Origin: Variovorax sp. Root411 | GTDB lineage: Bacteria; Pseudomonadota; Gammaproteobacteria; Burkholderiales; Burkholderiaceae_C | NCBI RefSeq assembly: GCF_001425205.1 | Contig: NZ_LMDW01000006.1 | Location: 27,668-91,667, forward strand | Direction of reading: 5' to 3' | Length of the DNA stretch: 64,000 nt | Part shown: piece after piece, positions 52,353 to 59,942 of the stretch | Numbering within the stretch: position 1 is the first letter of the stretch | Layout: every line of letters starts with the position of its first letter | Made by a program: the position numbers and the translations under genes | Notes under the pieces: generated by a model | Seen by the model: only the letters and a program-made list of their open reading frames with translations | Databases searched by the model: none | What the model was told of the DNA's origin: nothing

Positions 52353-53327
52353 ATGGATCGCCGCACCCTTCTCGCCACGCTCGCATCCGGCGCCGCCGTG
52401 GCCGCCACGCCTTTCGCCCATGCACAGGAGTACCCCGCGCAACTCGTCAAGTGGGTGGTGCCGTACCCTGCGGGCGGCGGCACCGACGTGATCGCGCGCG
52501 TGCTAGCCGAATCGATGCGCCAGACGCTGGGTCAGCAGATCGTGGTCGACAACCGCCCTGGCGCATCGACCAACATCGGCGCCGACATCGTCGCCAAGAG
52601 CAAGCCCGACGGCTACACGATCATGTCGGCCGACAACGCCGTGCTGGCCTTCAACGAGCACCTGTTCGGCAAGCTGCCGTTCAACCCCGAGAAAGACTTC
52701 ACCTACATCGGTGCCATCGGCAAGTTTCCGCTGGCGCTCGTGGTGCACCCGGACTTCCCGGCGAAGAACTTCAAGGAGTTCCTGGCCTACGTGAAGGCCA
52801 ACCCCGGCAAGGTCAACTACGCCTCGCCCGGCAACGGCTCGCCGCATCACCTCGCGATGGAAATGTTCAAGGTGCGCACCGGCACCTTCATCACCCACAT
52901 TCCGTACCGTGGCGCGGCGCCGGCCATGGCCGACGTGATGGGCGGTCAGGTGCCCTGCATGTTCCTCGACCTGGCCTCGGGCCTGTCGATCATGCAGGGC
53001 AACAAGGTGCGTGTGCTGGCCATCGGCTCGGGTGCGCGCAGCAAGCTGCTGCCCAACGTGCCGACGCTGGCCGAAGTGGGAGTGCCCAACACCGAGGTAT
53101 TCGCGTTCCAGGGCATCCTGGGCCCGGCGGGCTTGCCGCCGGCGGTGGTGAGCAAGCTCAACGGCGACCTGAACAAGGCCTTCGGCACGCCGGCCGTGCA
53201 GAAGCGCTTCGACGACTTCGGCATGGAGCCGATGCCGGGCACGCCCGCCCAGTTCGCCGCGCTGTCGCGCGCGGAATCGAAGCGCTGGGGTCCGATCATC
53301 AAGCAGGCCGGCATCAAGCTGGACTGA
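52353..53327 (+). CDS. Bug/TctC-family substrate-binding protein
   Basis: A 324-residue periplasmic receptor: Tat/Sec-type leader MDRRTLLATLASGAAVAATP ... AHAQ, then VKWVVPYPAGGGTDVIARVL and VVDNRPGASTNIGADIVAKS. Twin Arg at 3-4 is followed by TLL, so Tat export is possible. It ends the monooxygenase operon without TctAB genes, so it probably binds the aromatic substrate for a permease elsewhere. GGAG precedes the ATG. Confidence 0.9.
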   Translation: MDRRTLLATLASGAAVAATPFAHAQEYPAQLVKWVVPYPAGGGTDVIARVLAESMRQTLGQQIVVDNRPGASTNIGADIVAKSKPDGYTIMSADNAVLAFNEHLFGKLPFNPEKDFTYIGAIGKFPLALVVHPDFPAKNFKEFLAYVKANPGKVNYASPGNGSPHHLAMEMFKVRTGTFITHIPYRGAAPAMADVMGGQVPCMFLDLASGLSIMQGNKVRVLAIGSGARSKLLPNVPTLAEVGVPNTEVFAFQGILGPAGLPPAVVSKLNGDLNKAFGTPAVQKRFDDFGMEPMPGTPAQFAALSRAESKRWGPIIKQAGIKLD

Positions 53328-53359
53328 AGCCGCAAAAGGGGATTCTCTCCCTTCGCGAA

Positions 53360-53417
53360 ACACCGAGGAACCGGCTTTGCCGGGCCTCTGGTGTTGCCCC
53401 CGGTAGGAGGCGAGCCT
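53360..53417 (-). repeat. Three-hairpin 3'-end repeat, copy 3 (internally deleted)
   Basis: Hairpin 1 is intact and identical in its stem arms to copy 1 (acaccgaggaaccggc ... gggcct), followed by gcccccggtag, then a jump to gaggcgagcct; hairpin 3 and most of hairpin 2's right side are missing relative to copies 1 and 2. As in copy 1, its end overlaps the TAG stop (53416-53418) of the adjacent minus-strand gene. Confidence 0.8.
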
Positions 53418-54579
53418 ATTTTTTCGAGCCGTCCTCGAAGACCTCGTCGTCGCGCCGCAGCTCGCCGTTCTCGTCCCAGGCACGCTCGCGCGTCACGCGG
53501 CCCTTGGCGTCGAAGGTCGATTCGGCCAGCAGCGTTCCTTTTTCGCTGAAGCGCTGGTGGGTGCCGACCGGAATCTGCCGGCCGCGGCCCACAACCTGGT
53601 AACGGCCCTGCGCGGCGCGCTGGCCGCTGTCGTAGAACTCGGTGATCTCCACCGTACGTGTGTCGCCGCTGCCGCTGTAGGCAGACTTGCTGCTCGGCTG
53701 GCCGTTGAGGTAGTAGCTGTCGTCGACGATCGGCTCGCCCGCGCTGTTCCAGCGCTGGTCGCGTACCAGCGCGCCTTTTTCGGAGAAGGCCTGCTCGCGC
53801 AGGCGCACGCTCGCGCGCTCGACCAGCAGGTACACCGCCTCGCGGCGCTTGATGCCTTCGGACGAGTAGTTCTGCTCGGTGCGCTGGTTGCCCACGATTT
53901 CGTCAATCGCCGCGGTCTGGCCGTTGTCGTAGAAGCTCTGCGAGCGCACCCGCTTGCCCGACACGTACGACAGCCGCGAGCGCAGGATGCCGCGCGCGTC
54001 GAACAGTTCGACTTGCGACGGGCCGGTGCCTGTGAAGCCGCAGAGCCTGGCGTCGTCGACCACCGGGGCCAGAGTGGGCGCGTCGGCGCAGCGCAGCGCC
54101 GACAGCTGGCCGTGCTCGGTGAATTCGACCGATGCGCGTTCGCTGCCGCTGCCGGTGTCGGGATAGAAGATGGCGCGACGCAGCCGGCCGTCGGGGTAGA
54201 AGCTGCGCACCAGCCCGCGCTCCTGGCCGTCGTCGTAGGTGGCGTCGCGCAGCACGCGGCCCGTGGGCGAGAACTCGCGGGCGCGTCCCTGCAGGTTGCC
54301 GTTGGCATTGAGGCTGTGCTCCTTGGCGAGCTTGCCCTTCTCGTAGATGCGCACCAGGCCCATCGACACGCCGTTCTGCACCTGTTCCTCGCGCTGCAGC
54401 TCGCCGGTTGCGCGGTCCTTGCAGCGCAGCAGGCCGGTCTTGCCCGCGGTGCTGCTGCCGTCGGCCGGGTTCACGCTGCGGCCGTTCAGCTCGCAGTCGA
54501 ACTGCGCATGCGCCAGCGTGGCGCCGAGCAGCGCAACGAGTGCGGCGGCGCCGCGGAGGGCGGTCCGGCGCGGGGTCAT
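53416..54579 (-). CDS. Exported MORN/YwqK-type repeat protein
   Basis: A 387-residue protein with signal peptide (LRGAAALVALLGATLAHAQ). The mature part is a chain of YwqK/MORN-variant beta units: GLVRIYEKGKLAKEHSLNAN, REFSPTGRVLRDATYDDGQE, RSFYPDGRLRRAIFY, SQSFYDNGQTAAIDEIVGNQ, ITEFYDSGQRAAQGRYQVVG. Such repeats occur in YwqK antitoxin-like proteins, but no toxin gene is adjacent and the protein is exported, so a toxin-antitoxin role is doubtful. One nucleotide after the VOC gene stop, so the two are coupled. Its stop lies in repeat copy 3. Confidence 0.75.
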   Translation of the reverse strand: MTPRRTALRGAAALVALLGATLAHAQFDCELNGRSVNPADGSSTAGKTGLLRCKDRATGELQREEQVQNGVSMGLVRIYEKGKLAKEHSLNANGNLQGRAREFSPTGRVLRDATYDDGQERGLVRSFYPDGRLRRAIFYPDTGSGSERASVEFTEHGQLSALRCADAPTLAPVVDDARLCGFTGTGPSQVELFDARGILRSRLSYVSGKRVRSQSFYDNGQTAAIDEIVGNQRTEQNYSSEGIKRREAVYLLVERASVRLREQAFSEKGALVRDQRWNSAGEPIVDDSYYLNGQPSSKSAYSGSGDTRTVEITEFYDSGQRAAQGRYQVVGRGRQIPVGTHQRFSEKGTLLAESTFDAKGRVTRERAWDENGELRRDDEVFEDGSKK

Positions 54580-54580
54580 G

Positions 54581-54994
54581 TCACTTGTCGTAAAGCGTGT
54601 CGAGCGAACGGAAACCCTTGACCTCGATCGGGTTGCCGAACGGATCGAGGAAGAACATCGTCCACTGCTCGCCCGGCTGGCCCTCGAAGCGCACCTGCGG
54701 CTTCAGCACGAACTCGGTACCGGCGGCTTCGAGCCGCGCGGCCAGCGCCTGCCAGTCGGGCAGGGCCAGCGCGAGGCCGAAGTGCGGCATCGGCACCATC
54801 ACGTCGCCGACGCGGCCGGTTCGGGCGGTGGCGAAGGGCTCGCCGAGGTGGAGCGAAACCTGGTGGCCGAAGAAGTCGAAGTCAACCCAGGTGCCGGTGC
54901 TGCGGCCTTCGGCGCAGCCGAGCACGCCGCCATAGAAGCGGCGGGCGACGTCGAGGTCGCGGACGTTGAAGGCCAGGTGGAAGATGCTCTGCAT
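54581..54994 (-). CDS. VOC-family (glyoxalase/bleomycin-resistance fold) protein
   Basis: A 137-residue protein: IFHLAFNVRDLDVARRFYGG, VDFDFFGHQVSLHL and TMFFLDPFGNPIEVKGFRSL, i.e. paired beta-alpha-beta modules with probable metal ligands His and Glu. It could be a glyoxalase-like isomerase or dioxygenase; unassigned. CATAAT ends 8 nt before the ATG, with no ribosome site. Upstream of, and coupled to, the YwqK-like gene. Confidence 0.83.
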   Translation of the reverse strand: MQSIFHLAFNVRDLDVARRFYGGVLGCAEGRSTGTWVDFDFFGHQVSLHLGEPFATARTGRVGDVMVPMPHFGLALALPDWQALAARLEAAGTEFVLKPQVRFEGQPGEQWTMFFLDPFGNPIEVKGFRSLDTLYDK

Positions 54995-55046
54995 GGTTTC
55001 GGATTATGGGCAGCGGTGCTGTGAGAATGCCGGACTTTCTTTCATC

Positions 55047-56210
55047 GTGGAGCAAGCCTTGCGGATACTCCGGATCCTCGCCGCACGAATGTGCGGCATC
55101 GCTCTTCTGTTCACCTTCGCGGCTGCGCATGCCGCCTGCCCGCCCTCGGCCCTCGCCAGCCTCGAAAAGCCGGGCATGGGCGTGCGCAACGGCATCGACC
55201 GGGGGGTGCTCTGGCGCATCGAGCGCGACGGGCGCAGCTCGTGGCTCTACGGCACCATCCATGTCGGGCGCGGCGACTGGGTGCGGCCCGGCCCGGCCAT
55301 CCAGAAGGCGCTCGCGCAGAGCGATGTGCTCGCGCTGGAGCTGGACCTGCACGACGAAGCCACCGCCCGGACCATGGGCCAGCCGGCCGATCCGGCATTG
55401 CTGGCGCGCATGCTCAGCGGCGAGCGTGCCCGCCGGCTGGAGCGCCAGAACACCGAGGCCTGCGTGCCTCCGGGCGCGCTGTCGAAGCTGCAGCCGATCC
55501 TGCAGGTCACGGCACTGGCGGGCCTGGCGGGGCGGGCCGACGGCCTGTATCCGGAATTCGGCGTGGACGAGACGCTGGCGGTTTCCGCCCGCAACAGCAA
55601 CAAGCCGATCGTCGCCCTCGAAAGCGCGGCCGAGCAGTTGAAGGTGCTGACCGGCGGAACCGAAACCGAAGAGACCGAGCAGGTCGATGCGGCGCTCGAT
55701 GAACTGGAGTCGGGCAAGCTGCGCGGCCAGCTCAAGGAGTTGGCAGACGTCTGGGCGCGCAGCGACGCGGCCAAGCTTGCCCGCTACCCCGAGTGGTGCG
55801 ATTGCCTCAAGACACCCGCCGAGCAGCGTCTGATGAAGCGCCTGCTCGACGACCGCAACCCGAACCTGGCCGACGGCATCGAGCGCCTGCACTTCGGTGG
55901 CAAGGGCGTGTTCGCGGCGGTCGGTGCGCTGCACATGATCGGCCCGCAGGGACTGCCCACGCTGATGGCGGCGCGCGGCTTCACCGTGACGCCGGTGCTG
56001 ACCGATGCACAGGCGCAGACGGCGGTGCCGATGCCGGCGCTGGCGGCGCCTTCGCCAGCGCCGAAGGCCGTGCGCGGCGGCAGGGCCGCCAAGGGTCAGC
56101 GTGGGCAGAAGGGTGCGCCTGCTGCCGCAGCAAAGGGCGGTAGATCGGCAAAGGCTGCGCCTGCCGCCAAAGGGGGCAAGGCGCCTGCCAAGGGCAAAGT
56201 GCGCAGATAA
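55047..56210 (+). CDS. TraB/GumN-family protein with basic low-complexity tail
   Basis: A 387-residue protein from GTG 55047 (uncertain; no strong ribosome site), which gives a leader with Arg residues before the hydrophobic MCGIALLFTFAAAHA. GumN/TraB signatures: SSWLYGTIHVGRGDWVRPGP, VLALELDLHD, and FAAVGALHMIGPQGLPTLMA near the end of the domain, a conserved GxLH core. The last 50 residues (GGRAAKGQRGQKGAPAAAAK and onward) are Ala/Lys/Gly-rich. TraB-type proteins are probably metal-dependent proteases or regulators; the function here is unknown. Confidence 0.78.
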   Translation: MEQALRILRILAARMCGIALLFTFAAAHAACPPSALASLEKPGMGVRNGIDRGVLWRIERDGRSSWLYGTIHVGRGDWVRPGPAIQKALAQSDVLALELDLHDEATARTMGQPADPALLARMLSGERARRLERQNTEACVPPGALSKLQPILQVTALAGLAGRADGLYPEFGVDETLAVSARNSNKPIVALESAAEQLKVLTGGTETEETEQVDAALDELESGKLRGQLKELADVWARSDAAKLARYPEWCDCLKTPAEQRLMKRLLDDRNPNLADGIERLHFGGKGVFAAVGALHMIGPQGLPTLMAARGFTVTPVLTDAQAQTAVPMPALAAPSPAPKAVRGGRAAKGQRGQKGAPAAAAKGGRSAKAAPAAKGGKAPAKGKVRR

Positions 56211-56221
56211 TCGCGACCGCC

Positions 56222-56593
56222 ATGCACACGCTGCGCCACCCCATCCGCTTCCTCGGCCTCGTCGGCCGCGGGGTGCTGCTGTGGTTCGTGCTGTCGCTGG
56301 GCGTGGCGGTGGCATCGCCGCTAGTGAACCCGCAGGCCATGGAGCTGGTATGTTCCAGCGCCGGTTCCATCAAGGTGGTGGTCCACACCGAAGACGGCGC
56401 GCAGGAAATGGGCGCCTCGCACATGGACTGCCCGCTGTGCGTGCTGAGCGGCGCACCGCCGCCGGCCGTGGCGGTTCCCGCTTTCGATCTTCCCTTGCCG
56501 CTGGGCCGCGTGGTCCAGGCCATTCCCGCCGCGCGCCTGGCAGCGGCCACTGCGGCGCCGCTGCCGGCGCGCGGGCCCCCGGCTTTCTCCTGA
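56222..56593 (+). CDS. DUF2946 putative metal-binding protein
   Basis: A 123-residue protein with one hydrophobic N-terminal segment (GRGVLLWFVLSLGVAVASP). Conserved candidate metal ligands ELVCSSAG and ASHMDCPLCV match the DUF2946 pattern seen in copper-responsive loci. The C-terminus is Pro/Ala-rich. It is 12 nt downstream of the TraB gene and 85 nt upstream of a TonB-dependent receptor. Inference: periplasmic copper handling. Confidence 0.72.
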   Translation: MHTLRHPIRFLGLVGRGVLLWFVLSLGVAVASPLVNPQAMELVCSSAGSIKVVVHTEDGAQEMGASHMDCPLCVLSGAPPPAVAVPAFDLPLPLGRVVQAIPAARLAAATAAPLPARGPPAFS

Positions 56594-56677
56594 CGCTCTC
56601 AAAACCATAGCCGCATGCGCACGGATGACGTGCATGAGCGGCCGATCTGGCTTGAAGTTTCGTGGAGAAGGTTCCTC

Positions 56678-58996
56678 TTGAAAAAGCACTCCCGCGCCCT
56701 GGCGATCGCCATGGCATTTCCCTTTGGCGCGCCTGCGCTGGCGCAGCAGTCCGCCGAGACGCCTGAAAGCGGCACTGGCGGCCGCGCGCTCGGCACCATC
56801 ACCGTGACCGGCGGCCGCCCGACCTCGCTGCCGACGCAGATCCCGACCACCATCGAAGGCGTGACGCACGAGCAGATCGTCGAAACCGTCAATGCCACCG
56901 ACAGCGAGGATGCGCTCAAATACCTGCCGAGCCTGGTCGTGCGCAAGCGCTATATCGGCGATTTCAACCACGCAGTGCTCGCCACGCGCGCCTCGGGCAC
57001 GGGCAACAGCGCGCGCTCGATGGTGTACGCCGACGGCATCATGCTGTCGAACCCGCTGGGCAACGGCGCCACCTACGCGCCGCGCTGGGGCATGGTGTCG
57101 CCGGAAGAAATCGAACGGGTCGACGTGCTGTACGGGCCGTTCTCGGCCGCGTACCCGGGCAACTCGGTGGGGGCCGTGGTCGACTACGTGACTCGCATGC
57201 CCACGCAACTGGAGGCGCACGTCAAGCTCAGCGGCTTCGCGTCGAACTTCGACCTGTACAACAGCCATTCGTCGCCCGCCGGCCAGCAGCTCGACCTGTC
57301 GCTGGGCAGCCGCAGCGGCGACTGGTCGTGGTGGCTCAGCGCGTCGCGCACCCACAGCAAGGGGCAGGCGCTGGTGTTCGGCAACCGGCTGGTGAGCGGG
57401 GGCTCGGTCGGCAGCGCGGGCACGCCGGTGACCGGCGCGGTGCTCGGGCTGAATCCATCGAACCAGCCGTGGTGGCTGGTGGGCGGTTCGACCATCTACG
57501 ACACCACGCAGGAGCAGGCCAAGCTCAAGGTGGCCTACGACTTCTCGCCCACGGTGCGCGCCACCTACACGCTGGGCGCATGGAACAACACCACGCACGG
57601 CAGCGTCGACACGTACCTGCGCGATGCCCTCGGCCGGCCGGTGTACGGTGGGCGCGTGAACATCGGCGGGCGTACCTACAACCTCGATTCGCCGAGCGCC
57701 GCGCTCGCGCCGACCGAGACCGCGCTCACTCACTACATGCACGGCCTTTCGGTGAAGAGCCACACCGGCGGCGTGTTCGACTGGGAGGTGGCGGCGAGCC
57801 TGTTCGACTATTCGCGCGACACCTCGCGCACACCGACCACGCCGCTGCCGGGCGCCTTCAATGGTGGCCCGGGCCGCACCACCGACATGGGCGGCTCCGG
57901 CTGGAACACCTTCAAGGCCGCCGGTACCTGGCGGCCCACCGGCTCGGCCGAAGGCGTGGGCGCGCACGTGGTCGACTTCGGCTTCCAACAGGACACGGCG
58001 CGCCTGCGTACCAGCGTCGGCAACACGCTCGACTGGATCAATGGATCGCCCGTCACGCCGTTCTCGGCCTTCAACGGCAACACGCGGCTGCAGTCGCTCT
58101 ACGCGCAGGACACATGGCGCTTCGCGAAGGACTGGAAGACCACGCTCGGCCTGCGCCACGAGCGCTGGCAGGCCTACGGCGGCCAGCTCGGCAACGCGAG
58201 CACGCTGCTGAACTTCGCGCCGCGCAAGAACAGCTACGACTCGCCCAAGGCCGCCATCGCGTGGCAGGCCACGTCCGACTGGCTCTTCAAGGCCTCGACC
58301 GGCCGCGCGGTGCGCATGCCGACGGTGAGCGAGCTCTACCAGGGCTCGATCGACGGCAACCGCATCGTCAACACGAATCCGAACCTGCGCCCCGAACGCT
58401 CGTGGACGACCGAGCTCAGCGCCGAGCGCGACATGAAGGGCTGGGGCCTCGACGGCGTGCTGCGCACCACGCTGTTCTTCGAGAACACCAAGGACGCGCT
58501 CTACACCCAGGCGCTTACCAACCTCGTGAGCACGGTGCAGAACGTCGACGCCATCCGCACGCGCGGGTTCGAGGTGGCGATGAACGCGGTCGATGTGGGC
58601 GTGCGGGGGCTCGACCTGAGCGGCAGCCTCACGCTGACCCGCTCGAAGATCACCGCCAACAGCGGCTTTGCGGCCAGCGTCGGCCGCGACCAGCCGCGCG
58701 TGCCGAAGGTGCGCGCCACGCTGCTCGCCACCTGGCGGCCGGATGCCCGCTGGAGCTACACCCTCGGCGCGCGCTACAGCGGCAGGCAGTACGGCACGCT
58801 AGACAACAGCGACCCCAACGGCGCCGCGTACATGGGCTTCTCGAAGTTCTTCGTGGTCGACGCGCGCGTACGCTACCGGATCGACCGGCAGTGGAGCGCG
58901 TCCTTCGGCATCGACAACCTGAACAACAACAGGTACTGGGCCTTCCACCCATACCTGCAGCGCACCTACGTGGCCGAACTCAAGTTCGACCTTTGA
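56678..58996 (+). CDS. TonB-dependent outer-membrane receptor (probable copper receptor)
   Basis: A 772-residue receptor. TTG 56678 is preferred: AGAAGG lies upstream and it gives the signal peptide MKKHSRALAIAMAFPFGAPA ... LAQ; ATG 56615 would add an implausible leader. Plug domain about 45-180 (GTITVTG, ALKYLPSLVVRKRY, ERVDVLYGPFSAAYPGNSVG), then a 22-strand-type barrel ending in aromatic/acidic ...VAELKFDL. Context (DUF2946 before, YcnI-PCuAC after) points to copper rather than siderophore transport; the ligand itself is not readable. Confidence 0.85.
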   Translation: MKKHSRALAIAMAFPFGAPALAQQSAETPESGTGGRALGTITVTGGRPTSLPTQIPTTIEGVTHEQIVETVNATDSEDALKYLPSLVVRKRYIGDFNHAVLATRASGTGNSARSMVYADGIMLSNPLGNGATYAPRWGMVSPEEIERVDVLYGPFSAAYPGNSVGAVVDYVTRMPTQLEAHVKLSGFASNFDLYNSHSSPAGQQLDLSLGSRSGDWSWWLSASRTHSKGQALVFGNRLVSGGSVGSAGTPVTGAVLGLNPSNQPWWLVGGSTIYDTTQEQAKLKVAYDFSPTVRATYTLGAWNNTTHGSVDTYLRDALGRPVYGGRVNIGGRTYNLDSPSAALAPTETALTHYMHGLSVKSHTGGVFDWEVAASLFDYSRDTSRTPTTPLPGAFNGGPGRTTDMGGSGWNTFKAAGTWRPTGSAEGVGAHVVDFGFQQDTARLRTSVGNTLDWINGSPVTPFSAFNGNTRLQSLYAQDTWRFAKDWKTTLGLRHERWQAYGGQLGNASTLLNFAPRKNSYDSPKAAIAWQATSDWLFKASTGRAVRMPTVSELYQGSIDGNRIVNTNPNLRPERSWTTELSAERDMKGWGLDGVLRTTLFFENTKDALYTQALTNLVSTVQNVDAIRTRGFEVAMNAVDVGVRGLDLSGSLTLTRSKITANSGFAASVGRDQPRVPKVRATLLATWRPDARWSYTLGARYSGRQYGTLDNSDPNGAAYMGFSKFFVVDARVRYRIDRQWSASFGIDNLNNNRYWAFHPYLQRTYVAELKFDL

Positions 58997-59024
58997 CCCT
59001 CTTCCACTTCAAGGATCTTTCGCC

Positions 59025-59936
59025 ATGAATGCCTCGACCACTCTCAAGACTCTCGCTGCCTGCGCCATGCTGACGGGCGTTGCGGCCGCCTCCGCGCATG
59101 TCACGCTGCCGCCCGGCGGCGCCACCGTGGGCAGCGACTACAACGCCGCCTTCCGCGTCGGCCACGCCTGCGAAGGCGCCAAGGCCACCACTGGCCTCGC
59201 CGTGCGCTTGCCAAAGGGCTTCGTGCTGAGCGACGCGCAGGCGCGCAAGGGCTGGAAGCTCGACGTGCAGAAGGGCGGAACGGGCGGCGATGGTGAAGTG
59301 CGCTGGACCGCCGAGAAGCCCGAGAACGCGTTGCCCGGCAGCGAGCGCGCCGAGTTCGTCCTGCATGGCAAGGTGCCTGCGGCGCCGGGCACGCTGTGGT
59401 TCAAGGTGCTGCAGACCTGCGACGTCGGCGTGGCCGACTGGGCCGAGGTACCGGCCTCGGGCAACTCGACCGTGGGCTTGAAGAGCCCGGCTGCGAAGCT
59501 CAACGTGGTGGCGCAGGGCGTGGCCACCGTCGACGTACGCGATGGCTGGGTGCGCCAGTCGGTGCCGGGCCAGAGCGGCACCGGCGCCTTCATGAAGCTC
59601 ACTGCGCCCACCGGCACGAAGCTGGTCGGCATCTCGACCCCGGCAGCCGGCATCGCCGAAGTGCACGAGATGAAGATGGAAGGCGACACCATGAAGATGC
59701 GCGAACTCACCGGCGGCCTCGACCTGCCCGCGGGCCAGACCGTCGAGCTCAAGCCCGGCGGCTATCACGTGATGATGATGGACTTGAAGGGGGCCCTGGC
59801 CAAGGGCGCGAGCGTGCCGATGACGCTGAAGTTCGAGGACGCCAAGGGCGTGAAGACCGCGCTGGACGTGGCGCTGCCCGTGGGCGCGCCCGAAGGTGCC
59901 GATGCCGCCGGCCCGGCGCATCAGCACAAGCACTGA
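59025..59936 (+). CDS. Fused YcnI (DUF1775) - PCuAC periplasmic copper protein
   Basis: A 303-residue protein. After the signal peptide, the mature chain begins AHVTLPPGG, the N-terminal His of YcnI domains that binds Cu(II), and continues to about residue 160 (DUF1775; WTAEKPENALPGSERAEFVL). The second half (about 170-285) is a PCuAC domain with the H/M ligand set: GAFMKLT, EVHEMKMEGDTMKMRE and GGYHVMMMDLKG. The chain ends HQHKH. It probably captures and delivers copper, e.g. to cytochrome oxidase assembly or to the TonB system. 28 nt after the receptor gene, same operon. Confidence 0.9.
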   Translation: MNASTTLKTLAACAMLTGVAAASAHVTLPPGGATVGSDYNAAFRVGHACEGAKATTGLAVRLPKGFVLSDAQARKGWKLDVQKGGTGGDGEVRWTAEKPENALPGSERAEFVLHGKVPAAPGTLWFKVLQTCDVGVADWAEVPASGNSTVGLKSPAAKLNVVAQGVATVDVRDGWVRQSVPGQSGTGAFMKLTAPTGTKLVGISTPAAGIAEVHEMKMEGDTMKMRELTGGLDLPAGQTVELKPGGYHVMMMDLKGALAKGASVPMTLKFEDAKGVKTALDVALPVGAPEGADAAGPAHQHKH

Positions 59937-59942
59937 GCCTCT

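Noticed and set aside
53416..54579. Toxin-antitoxin system
   Set aside because: The YwqK-like protein is exported, and the adjacent genes (VOC protein, Bug receptor) are not toxins.
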